In this document: positions 8,892 through 19,889 of the stretch, in pieces
Layout of the letters: each line of letters starts with the position of its first letter
How positions within the stretch are numbered: position 1 is the stretch's first letter
From: an uncultured Ectothiorhodospiraceae bacterium
GTDB taxonomy: Bacteria; Pseudomonadota; Gammaproteobacteria; Nevskiales; Oceanococcaceae
DNA: 64,000 nucleotides
Reading direction: 5' to 3'
Assembly: GCA_937141935.1 (NCBI GenBank)
Contig: CAKZQS010000018.1
Location: 22,836-86,835, forward strand
Program-made: the position numbers and the translations under genes
The notes under the pieces: generated by a model
Databases searched by the model: none
Told to the model about the DNA's origin: nothing
Seen by the model: only the letters and a program-made list of their open reading frames with translations

Positions 8892-9782
8892 ATGCCCAAA
8901 CAGTACGACTCCATATTTCGCCCTGGGCTGTTTGCGGGGCAGTCGATCATCGTGACCGGTGGGGGCAGCGGCATTGGGCGTTGCACGGCGCATGAGCTGG
9001 CGCACCTGGGCGCGCATGTGATTCTGATCGGGCGCAAGCAGGCCAAGCTGGACACGGTGCAGGCCGAGATCGCCGAGGACGGCGGCCGGGCCAGCACGGC
9101 CACGCTGGATATCCGCATCGAGGACGACGTCAAGCGCGTCATCGGCGAGTTGCTGGCCGCGCACGGGCCGATTCAGGGCCTGGTCAACAATGCCGGCGGG
9201 CAGTTCCCGGCGCCGCTGGTGGCCATCAACCAGAAGGGCTGGGAGACGGTGGTGCGCACCAACCTGACCGGCGGCTTTCTGATGAGCCGCGAGCTCTTCC
9301 TGCAGGGCATGCGCAGCAGCGGCGGGGCCATCGTCAACATCGTGGCCGACATGTACGGCGGCATGCCGATGATGGGCCACAGCGGCGCGGCCCGGGCCGG
9401 CATGGTCAATTTCACCGAGACGGCGGCCGTGGAATGGGCCAGCGCGGGGGTGCGGGTCAATGCCGTGGCGCCGGGCTGGATCGCCTCCTCGGGCCTGGAC
9501 ACCTACACCGACCCCAACATCCGCGCCACGCTGCCCAAGGTGCGCCAGGCGGTGCCGCTCAAGCGCCTGGCCGAAGAGGCCGAGGTGGCGGCGGCCATCA
9601 ACTTCCTGCTCAGCCCCGCGGCGGCCTACCTGACCGGCGTGACGCTGCGTGTGGACGGCGGCAGTACGCTGAACAGCCGCATGTTCCCGCTGCCCGACCA
9701 CCAGCGCTCGGAGGCCTACACGGGCTTCCACCGCGCAGTGCGGCCGCGCATCCTCGACAATCCCCCCGAAGACGCGGCCTGA
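8892..9782 (+). CDS. atuB: SDR oxidoreductase, AtuB/peroxisomal enoyl-CoA reductase-like
   Basis: 296 aa. The Rossmann motif is TGGGSGIGRCTAHEL and the core motif VNNAGGQFP. The usual YxxxK dyad is replaced by HSGAARAGM, which is the form typical of the PECR (trans-2-enoyl-CoA reductase) branch of SDRs, where catalysis does not use the Tyr. The C-terminus keeps GVTLRVDGGSTLNSR. The gene follows a MITE-like element and has no clear Shine-Dalgarno. It starts 26 nt before the carboxylase beta gene in cluster order. In atu clusters AtuB is an oxidoreductase of the citronellol route; an enoyl-CoA reductase activity is equally compatible with the active site seen. Confidence 0.85.
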   Translation: MPKQYDSIFRPGLFAGQSIIVTGGGSGIGRCTAHELAHLGAHVILIGRKQAKLDTVQAEIAEDGGRASTATLDIRIEDDVKRVIGELLAAHGPIQGLVNNAGGQFPAPLVAINQKGWETVVRTNLTGGFLMSRELFLQGMRSSGGAIVNIVADMYGGMPMMGHSGAARAGMVNFTETAAVEWASAGVRVNAVAPGWIASSGLDTYTDPNIRATLPKVRQAVPLKRLAEEAEVAAAINFLLSPAAAYLTGVTLRVDGGSTLNSRMFPLPDHQRSEAYTGFHRAVRPRILDNPPEDAA

Positions 9783-9807
9783 CGCCCGCGCCCGGAGACA
9801 CAGCACG

Positions 9808-11424
<1,617 letters not shown>

Positions 11425-11461
11425 GGCGCGGCGGCGTTATTTGTAGCGCTTTGGTTAGAGA

Positions 11462-11626
11462 AACCACAGATTTCGCGGATTTCACAGATTGCAAAGAAAC
11501 ACTGGGGCAGGGTGCGAGGGACAGGCCTGTCGCTTCAGCCATTCTCCAGCGCGGCAACATGCGCCGGCGGTTCGAGAGCGGCGCACGCCACCCAAAAAAT
11601 CTGTGCAATCTGCGAAATCTGTGGTT
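11462..11626. mobile_element. MITE-like element 2 with terminal inverted repeats
   Basis: 165 bp. The ends (11462-11490 and 11598-11626) are 29-bp inverted repeats with two mismatches, nearly identical to those of the element at 8662-8859. Each inner edge again shows the AATCTGYGxAATCTG repeat rhythm. The interior differs from element 1. It lies between the carboxylase beta gene and the second acyl-CoA dehydrogenase. Confidence 0.75.
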
Positions 11627-11681
11627 CCCGGTTTTTATGGACAAGTGTTAAGCCGGCAGCGCTGCCGGACGAGGCAATGAG

Positions 11682-12848
<1,167 letters not shown>

Positions 12849-12850
12849 GA

Positions 12851-13672
12851 ATGGCCGACCTGCCCCAAACCGAACACCTCGCGCTGAGCCTGGAGCAAGG
12901 CGTGCTGCATCTGACCTTCAACCGGCCCGAGGCGCGCAACGCGATGTCGCTGGCCATGCTCGAGGAGATGCAGGCGACTTTTGCCGCCATCGCCGAGGAC
13001 CGCGAGGTGCGTGTGGTCGTGCTGCGCGGCGCGGGCGGGCACTTTTGTGCCGGCGGCGACATCAAGGACATGGCCCGGGCCCGTGGCGTGCCGCTGTCCG
13101 ACACCCAGGACGCCGTGGCGGACTACAGCCGCGCCTTCGGCCGCATGATTCATACAGTGGATGCCGCGCCGCAGGCCGTCGTGGCCATCCTCGAAGGTGC
13201 CGTGCTCGGCGGCGGTTTTGGCGTGGCCTGCGTGACCGACGTGGCCATTGCCGCGCCGGACTGCAAGTTCGGCCTGCCGGAAACCGGGCTGGGCATTACC
13301 CCGGCGCAGATCGCGCCCGCCGTGGTGCAGCGCATCGGCCTGACCCAGGCGCGCCGGCTGGGCGTGTGCGGGGGGCGCTTCGACGGCCGTGAGGCGCAGC
13401 GCCTGGGGCTGGTGCATTTTGTCGAGGAGGGCGAGGAGGCCATCCAGCAGCGGCTGGCCGAGGTTGTGGCCCAGGTGCGCCGCTGCGCCCCGCAGGCGGT
13501 GGCCGACACCAAGACGCTGATGCGCCAGTGCGGCCTGCGCACGCCCGAACAGAACATCGATACCGCCGCCCGCGTGTTCGCCGCGGGGATTCGGGGTGAT
13601 GAGGGACAGGAAGGCACCCGCGCCTTCATCGAAAAACGCCTGCCGCGCTGGGCGCAGGTCGACCAAGGCTAA
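12851..13672 (+). CDS. atuE: Enoyl-CoA hydratase/isomerase family protein (isohexenyl-/methylglutaconyl-CoA hydratase-like)
   Basis: 273 aa from ATG 12851, with GAG just before it. Crotonase-fold motifs include NRPEARNAMSLAMLEEM, the oxyanion hole GGHFCAGGDIKDM, and EGAVLGGGFGVACVTDVAIA with the following GLPETGLGITPAQIAP loop. The Glu in GLPETGLG fits the catalytic position. In atu or liu pathways this enzyme hydrates the glutaconyl-CoA formed by the carboxylase. It sits between the second acyl-CoA dehydrogenase (2-nt gap) and the biotin carboxylase (4-nt gap). Confidence 0.9.
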   Translation: MADLPQTEHLALSLEQGVLHLTFNRPEARNAMSLAMLEEMQATFAAIAEDREVRVVVLRGAGGHFCAGGDIKDMARARGVPLSDTQDAVADYSRAFGRMIHTVDAAPQAVVAILEGAVLGGGFGVACVTDVAIAAPDCKFGLPETGLGITPAQIAPAVVQRIGLTQARRLGVCGGRFDGREAQRLGLVHFVEEGEEAIQQRLAEVVAQVRRCAPQAVADTKTLMRQCGLRTPEQNIDTAARVFAAGIRGDEGQEGTRAFIEKRLPRWAQVDQG

Positions 13673-13676
13673 ACGC

Positions 13677-15668
13677 ATGAAAAACATCTCCAAGGTGCTG
13701 GTGGCCAACCGCGGCGAGATCGCCGTTCGGGTCATCCAGGGGGTCCAGAAGCTCGGCCTGAAGGCGGTGGCCGTCTTCTCCGAGGCCGACGCCCAGGCGC
13801 GTCACGTGCAGGTGGCCGACGAGGCTTATCCCATTGGCGCCTCGCCGGCCAACCAGTCCTACCTGCGCCAGGAGCGCATCATCGAAGTCGCGCGCAATGC
13901 CGGCGCCGATGCGATCCACCCCGGCTATGGCTTTCTGGCGGAGAACGCCGACTTTGCCCGCGCCTGCGCGCAGGCCGGCATCCGCTTCATCGGCCCCAGC
14001 GCCGAGGCCATCGACCTGATGGGCAACAAGCGCGCGGCGAAGGTGCGCATGATCGAGGCCGGCGTGCCCTGCGTGCCGGGCTACGAGGGCCAGGATCAGG
14101 ACGACGCCACGCTGATCGAGCACGCCGAAAAGATCGGCTGCCCGATCATGATCAAGGCGGCGGCCGGTGGCGGCGGGCGCGGCATGCGCCTGTGTGAATC
14201 CCCCGACCAACTCGCCACCTTGATCCGCAGCGCGCGGGCCGAGGCCGAGAGCGCCTTCGGCTCCGGCGAACTGATCCTGGAGAAGGCGGTGGTCGGCGCC
14301 CGCCACGTCGAGATTCAGGTCTTTGGCGACAGCCAGGGGCAGGTGGTGCACCTCTTCGAGCGCGATTGCTCGATTCAGCGCCGCCACCAGAAAGTGGTCG
14401 AGGAAAGCCCCTCGCCGGCGGTCGACGCCGACCTGCGGGCGCGCATGGGCGAGGCGGCGGTCAAGGCGGCGGCGGCCATCGACTATGTCGGCGCCGGCAC
14501 CGTCGAGTTCCTGCTGGGCGCCGACAAGGCCTTCTACTTTCTGGAGATGAACACCCGCCTGCAGGTCGAGCACCCGGTCACCGAGATGGTCACCGGCCAG
14601 GACCTGGTCGAATGGCAGCTGCGCGTGGCCGACGGCGAGCCGCTGCCCTGCACGCAGGACGAGCTGGGCCAGCGCGGGCATGCCATCGAGGTGCGCCTGT
14701 GCGCCGAGGACCCGCGCCAGGACTACCTGCCGCAGACGGGGCCGATCCTGCGCTGGGAGCTGCCGGGCGGGGAGGGCGTGCGCGTCGACCACGGCCTGCT
14801 CGAGGGCGGCGCCCTGAGCCCCTATTACGACTCGATGGTGGCCAAGGTGATCGCCCATGGCCCCACCCGCGACGCCGCGCGGCTGAAGCTGCGCCGGGCG
14901 CTGCACGGCCTGCGCCTGCACGGGGTGACCAGCAACCAGGATTATCTGGATGCGATCCTCGGCGAGCAGGATTTCATCGCCGGCGATTTCCACACCGGCT
15001 ATGTCGGCAGCCACTTCCCGCAGGAGGCCCTGGCCGAATGGGGGCCGCGCCCGGTCGATTATGCCGTGGCCGCGCTGGTGCTGTGGTGGGATGACGCGCA
15101 CCAGCTCTACAGCGGCGCGGATTTCGGCAGCGACAGCAGCGGCTGGCGCAGCGCCAACCCCATCGCCGACGAGATCAAGTTGCGCTGGGAAGGCCGCGAC
15201 ACGGCCGTGCACCTGCTGCACGAAGGCGACCGCCATTGCCGGGTTGAGGTCGAGGGCGAGGTCTTCCAGCTGACCGCGGGCGATTGCGACGGCCGGGTGC
15301 GTCAGCTGGTCTGGGACAACAGCCGCCGCAGCGCCGCCTACACGCGCAATCGCGAGGCGGTGTGGCTGAGCTTTGAGCACCGCACCTGGTGCTTCGAGGA
15401 CGTCAGCTACGAGGCCGAGCGGCCGGCGGCGCCCGGCTCGGACGGCCGCATCGTGGCCCACAGCGATGGGCGCATCGTGGACATCCGCGTGGCCGTCGGG
15501 GAAGATGTGGCCGAGGGCGCAACCATCGTCAGCCTGGAGGCCATGAAGATGGAATTCCAACTCACGACACCGGTACCGGCAACGGTGCGCGAGATTCATG
15601 TGCAGGCGGGGGATCAGGTGGCCAACCGGCAGTTGCTGGTGACACTGGAGCCCCGGGCGGACGACTAG
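13677..15668 (+). CDS. atuF: Acyl-CoA carboxylase alpha subunit (biotin carboxylase + BCCP)
   Basis: 663 aa from ATG 13677. The N-terminal biotin carboxylase domain has KVLVANRGEIAVRVIQG, HPGYGFLAENADFA, the ATP-grasp Gly-rich loop KAAAGGGGRGMR, FERDCSIQRRHQKVVEE and EMNTRLQVEHPVTEM. The C-terminal BCCP domain carries the biotinylated Lys in EAMKMEF (K624). The middle region is the BT/linker domain that binds the beta subunit. The partner is the carboxyltransferase at 9808. Biotin-dependent carboxylation of geranyl-CoA (or 3-methylcrotonyl-CoA) is expected. It is the last gene of the cluster; the next gene, 12 nt on, is a diguanylate cyclase that may be read through. Confidence 0.93.
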   Translation: MKNISKVLVANRGEIAVRVIQGVQKLGLKAVAVFSEADAQARHVQVADEAYPIGASPANQSYLRQERIIEVARNAGADAIHPGYGFLAENADFARACAQAGIRFIGPSAEAIDLMGNKRAAKVRMIEAGVPCVPGYEGQDQDDATLIEHAEKIGCPIMIKAAAGGGGRGMRLCESPDQLATLIRSARAEAESAFGSGELILEKAVVGARHVEIQVFGDSQGQVVHLFERDCSIQRRHQKVVEESPSPAVDADLRARMGEAAVKAAAAIDYVGAGTVEFLLGADKAFYFLEMNTRLQVEHPVTEMVTGQDLVEWQLRVADGEPLPCTQDELGQRGHAIEVRLCAEDPRQDYLPQTGPILRWELPGGEGVRVDHGLLEGGALSPYYDSMVAKVIAHGPTRDAARLKLRRALHGLRLHGVTSNQDYLDAILGEQDFIAGDFHTGYVGSHFPQEALAEWGPRPVDYAVAALVLWWDDAHQLYSGADFGSDSSGWRSANPIADEIKLRWEGRDTAVHLLHEGDRHCRVEVEGEVFQLTAGDCDGRVRQLVWDNSRRSAAYTRNREAVWLSFEHRTWCFEDVSYEAERPAAPGSDGRIVAHSDGRIVDIRVAVGEDVAEGATIVSLEAMKMEFQLTTPVPATVREIHVQAGDQVANRQLLVTLEPRADD

Positions 15669-15679
15669 CGCCCAGCGCC

Positions 15680-17223
<1,544 letters not shown>

Positions 17224-17230
17224 GCCGCGC

Positions 17231-17842
17231 ATGTTCCGCGAACGCGGTTTTCTGTTCCTGCTGCTCACCCGCAGCGAGCTGCGCGCCCGGCGCCTGCTCG
17301 CCGGCGTGCGCGAGCAGCTGCGGCCCGAAGATCGCGCCGTGATCGCCCATCGCTACACCACCGAACTGCGCGTGCGGCCCTATGCCGTGGGCCTGGGCGA
17401 GGAGGAGTTCGCGATGCGCGAGGACTTTGGCTGCTTTGCCTGCGACTGGGAGGCCCGCGGCCAGCGCCACGCCATCGGGGTCGAGATCGACCGCTGGCTT
17501 GATGGCGGCCTGAACGTGCTGCTGCATGCCCAGCGCCAGGCCCTGGGGCCGGCGCGAAGGCGTTATGGCGCCGCGCTGCGCGTGGTCTGCGCCCCGGTGC
17601 CCTCCGGGGCCACCGACTGGGGCCAGCTGGTGGCCTCCTGGCGCGGCCGCGCCGGGCAGTTGCCGCTGGCGCTGGAGCTGGATGCCGAGCCCATCGACGC
17701 CGCCGCCGAGGCGGCGCTGCTGCTCGATGAAAGCCTGGCTCCGGCCACCCGCCAGCTGGGCGAGGCCCTGCGCCAGCAAACGCCGCCGCTTGGCGGCGAG
17801 GAAGCCCGCCCGACGCCGGGGGAGGTCCATGTCCTCGTCTGA
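17231..17842 (+). CDS. PhnN-like protein lacking the P-loop
   Basis: 203 aa from ATG 17231. The middle matches PhnN (ribose 1,5-bisphosphate phosphokinase, guanylate-kinase fold): an IAHRYTTE region, an EEFAMREDFGCFACDWEA segment, then HAIGVEIDRWLDGGLNVLL and PARRRYGAALRVVCAPV. These correspond to AHRYITR, SWHANGxxYGVGVEIDxWL and RARYQSALLPVCL of E. coli PhnN. The N-terminus, where the Walker A GxSGSGKD should be, reads LLLTRSELRARRLL with no Gly-rich loop or Lys/Ser, so ATP-dependent kinase activity is doubtful. No phn genes lie nearby. It overlaps the next small gene by 14 nt. Confidence 0.7.
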   Translation: MFRERGFLFLLLTRSELRARRLLAGVREQLRPEDRAVIAHRYTTELRVRPYAVGLGEEEFAMREDFGCFACDWEARGQRHAIGVEIDRWLDGGLNVLLHAQRQALGPARRRYGAALRVVCAPVPSGATDWGQLVASWRGRAGQLPLALELDAEPIDAAAEAALLLDESLAPATRQLGEALRQQTPPLGGEEARPTPGEVHVLV

Positions 17843-18134
17843 GAGCCTGCCGGCACGGCGCCGCCGCCGGGACCCGCTGGAGGTGCGGCTGACCGTGGTC
17901 GTCAACTTCGGCGAGGAGGAGGAAGACCGCGTTACCGTGATCGAAGACCGCAAGATCTGGCTCGTTGGCAGCCTGTTCGCCTATCGCGACCGGGTCGGCA
18001 AGCTGGCGCTGGCCACGCTGATCCGCGCCGCCCTGATGCAGCCCAAGGTGGCGGCGAAGATACTGCCCGGCCTGAGCTCGCTGGCGCAGCGTGCGGCCGG
18101 TAGCGCCCGCGCATCCCGTGCCCGCACGCCATGA
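17829..18134 (+). CDS. Small protein of unknown function
   Basis: 101 aa from ATG 17829, overlapping the PhnN-like gene end by 14 nt, so translationally coupled. A basic N-terminus (LPARRRRRDP) is followed by LEVRLTVVVNFGEEEEDRVTVIEDRK, a beta-like stretch with an acidic patch. The helical C-terminus then runs LALATLIRAALMQPKVAAKIL. There is no signal peptide and no clear membrane segment. No family was recognised; the overlap suggests a partner of the PhnN-like protein. Confidence 0.6.
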   Translation: MSSSESLPARRRRRDPLEVRLTVVVNFGEEEEDRVTVIEDRKIWLVGSLFAYRDRVGKLALATLIRAALMQPKVAAKILPGLSSLAQRAAGSARASRARTP

Positions 18135-18156
18135 GAGCCCGCCAGAGCCCGAAGCG

Positions 18157-18441
18157 ATGATGATCCTGCGTTTGTTGTTGGCCGTTACCGGTAGCGGCAT
18201 GGCCATCGTATTGGCCGTCGTGATGCTGATCTATGCGATCTACCTGCCCGGCAAGCCCGAGCTGGCCCGGCAGTTGCCCTTGCTGACCGTCACCACCGCG
18301 ATCTTCACGCTGTGGGGCCTGTTTGCGGGCCTGGCGAGCCTGGCCCGGATCCGCGGCTGGCCCCGTGCCTGGCTCTGGGATGGCCTGCTGCTGCTGCTGT
18401 TCCCGCTCAGCCTGATGTTTCTGTGGCGCGCCTATTCATGA
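18157..18441 (+). CDS. Small inner-membrane protein, three predicted TM helices
   Basis: 94 aa from ATG 18157 (MMILRLLLAVTG). Hydrophobic segments lie at about residues 3-30, 38-60 and 70-92, so it should be a small integral membrane protein. No family was recognised. Its stop overlaps the start of the following hydrolase (ATGA at 18438-18441), so the two are translationally coupled. Confidence 0.65.
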   Translation: MMILRLLLAVTGSGMAIVLAVVMLIYAIYLPGKPELARQLPLLTVTTAIFTLWGLFAGLASLARIRGWPRAWLWDGLLLLLFPLSLMFLWRAYS

Positions 18442-19889
18442 GTCAGGCGCCGCAAAGCCGACCGGCCGCCGTGGATTTCCTGCCGCAGCGCCCGCCGATT
18501 CGCCACTGGGAAGCGCTGACCGGTATCGCGCTGGGCTGGGTGCTGGTGGTGCTGGGCCTGGGCGGCGGCTGGCCGCTGGCCATCTTCTGCCTGCCGCTGG
18601 CGACGCTGCTGCTGGCCGCCGCGACCGGGCTGCTGCTGTGGCCGGGCGACGGCCGCCTGGTCGAGTTCCTGACGCTCGGCGCCGGCCTGAGCCTGCTGCC
18701 ACTGCTGGTCGCGCTGGGCCTGGGCGCCTTCGCCGCGGCCGGCCTGCTGGCGGCGGCGGCCGTGGCCACCTGGCTGGCCGCCGGGCGCATCAGCCTGGAA
18801 ACGCTGCCACGGGTGCGTGGGGCGCCACGGGTCAAGACCAGCACACGGGCCGCGGCCCGCATCGGCGGCGACCAGGCCCTGCTGGCGTGGTTCAAGCTGA
18901 TCCTGCGTCCGCCGCGGGCCCAGGCGCGGCAGGCCATGCTGCGCGCGGTCGAGCTGTGGGAGGCACGCCTGGCACAGACCTCTGACCTGCTCGCCTACCA
19001 CCCGCGGCCGCCGGATTTGCTGAAGGTCGAGTCCCGCGAGCGCCGCGTGCTCGGCCAGGACGTGCGCCACATCCGCTGGGAATCGGGCTTTGTGCCGGAC
19101 CCGGGGCTGCCGGGCGGGGACTACTGGGAGCGCCACCGGCGCAACCACCACGCCCATGCCTGGATCCTGGAGCACGGCGGCAAGCCGCGGCCCTGGGTGC
19201 TGACCATTCACGGCTACCGCATGGGCACGCCCTGGCTGGACCTGCGCGCCTTCGAGCCGGCCCTGCTGCACCAGAAGTACGGCCTCAATGTCGCCTCGGT
19301 GGTGCTGCCGCTGCATGGGCCGCGGCGCAGCGGCCGGCTGTCCGGCGCGCACTTCCTGGAAGGGCACTTTTCGGACTTTATCCATGCCGAGCGGCAAAGC
19401 CAGTGGGATATCCGCCGCCTGCTGAGCTGGCTGCGGCTGAACCGGCATGCGCCGGCCATTGGCGTCTACGGGCTGAGCCTAGGCGGCTACAACGCGGCGC
19501 TGCTGGCCGGGCTCGACGATGAGCTGGCCTGCGTGGTGGCCGGCATCCCGGTGTTCGACATGGCGCGCACGATGTGGCGGCACATGCCGCCGGCCGAGCA
19601 GGCGCTGATGCGCGCCGATGGGCTCAGCGAGGAGCGCGTGCGCGAGATCCTGTGGCCGGTCAGCCCGGGCAGCTTCGCGCCGCAACTGCCGCCCGAGCGC
19701 CTGGGCATCTTTGCCGGTGCCATTGATACGCTGGTATGGCCGGATGAGGCCCTGCGCCTGGCGGCGCACTGGGGTGGCATCTCGCCGCAGTGGTTCCCGG
19801 GCGCCCACCTGACATTCGCTGGCACGGCCGCGCAGCGCGCCTGCCTGTATTCCACATTTGCCGCCGGAGGGCTGCTTGAAAAATCCTGA
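18438..19889 (+). CDS. Alpha/beta hydrolase with N-terminal membrane domain
   Basis: 483 aa. Residues ~20-120 contain several hydrophobic helices (GIALGWVLVVLGLGGG, LAIFCLPLATLLLAAATGLLL, FLTLGAGLSLLPLLVALGLG, AAGLLAAAAVATWLAAG). The C-terminal part is an alpha/beta hydrolase: PWVLTIHGYRMG (oxyanion region) and VYGLSLGGYNAALLA, where the nucleophile elbow GxSxG contains the catalytic Ser (about residue 350). A late GAHLTFAG may carry the catalytic His. The substrate is unknown. The membrane half suggests a membrane lipid or envelope ester. It overlaps pepN at its 3' end. Confidence 0.75.
   Translation: MSQAPQSRPAAVDFLPQRPPIRHWEALTGIALGWVLVVLGLGGGWPLAIFCLPLATLLLAAATGLLLWPGDGRLVEFLTLGAGLSLLPLLVALGLGAFAAAGLLAAAAVATWLAAGRISLETLPRVRGAPRVKTSTRAAARIGGDQALLAWFKLILRPPRAQARQAMLRAVELWEARLAQTSDLLAYHPRPPDLLKVESRERRVLGQDVRHIRWESGFVPDPGLPGGDYWERHRRNHHAHAWILEHGGKPRPWVLTIHGYRMGTPWLDLRAFEPALLHQKYGLNVASVVLPLHGPRRSGRLSGAHFLEGHFSDFIHAERQSQWDIRRLLSWLRLNRHAPAIGVYGLSLGGYNAALLAGLDDELACVVAGIPVFDMARTMWRHMPPAEQALMRADGLSEERVREILWPVSPGSFAPQLPPERLGIFAGAIDTLVWPDEALRLAAHWGGISPQWFPGAHLTFAGTAAQRACLYSTFAAGGLLEKS

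Noticed and set aside
17231..17842. Calling this gene phnN
   Set aside because: The P-loop needed for kinase activity is missing and no phosphonate genes are present, so only a PhnN-like label is given.
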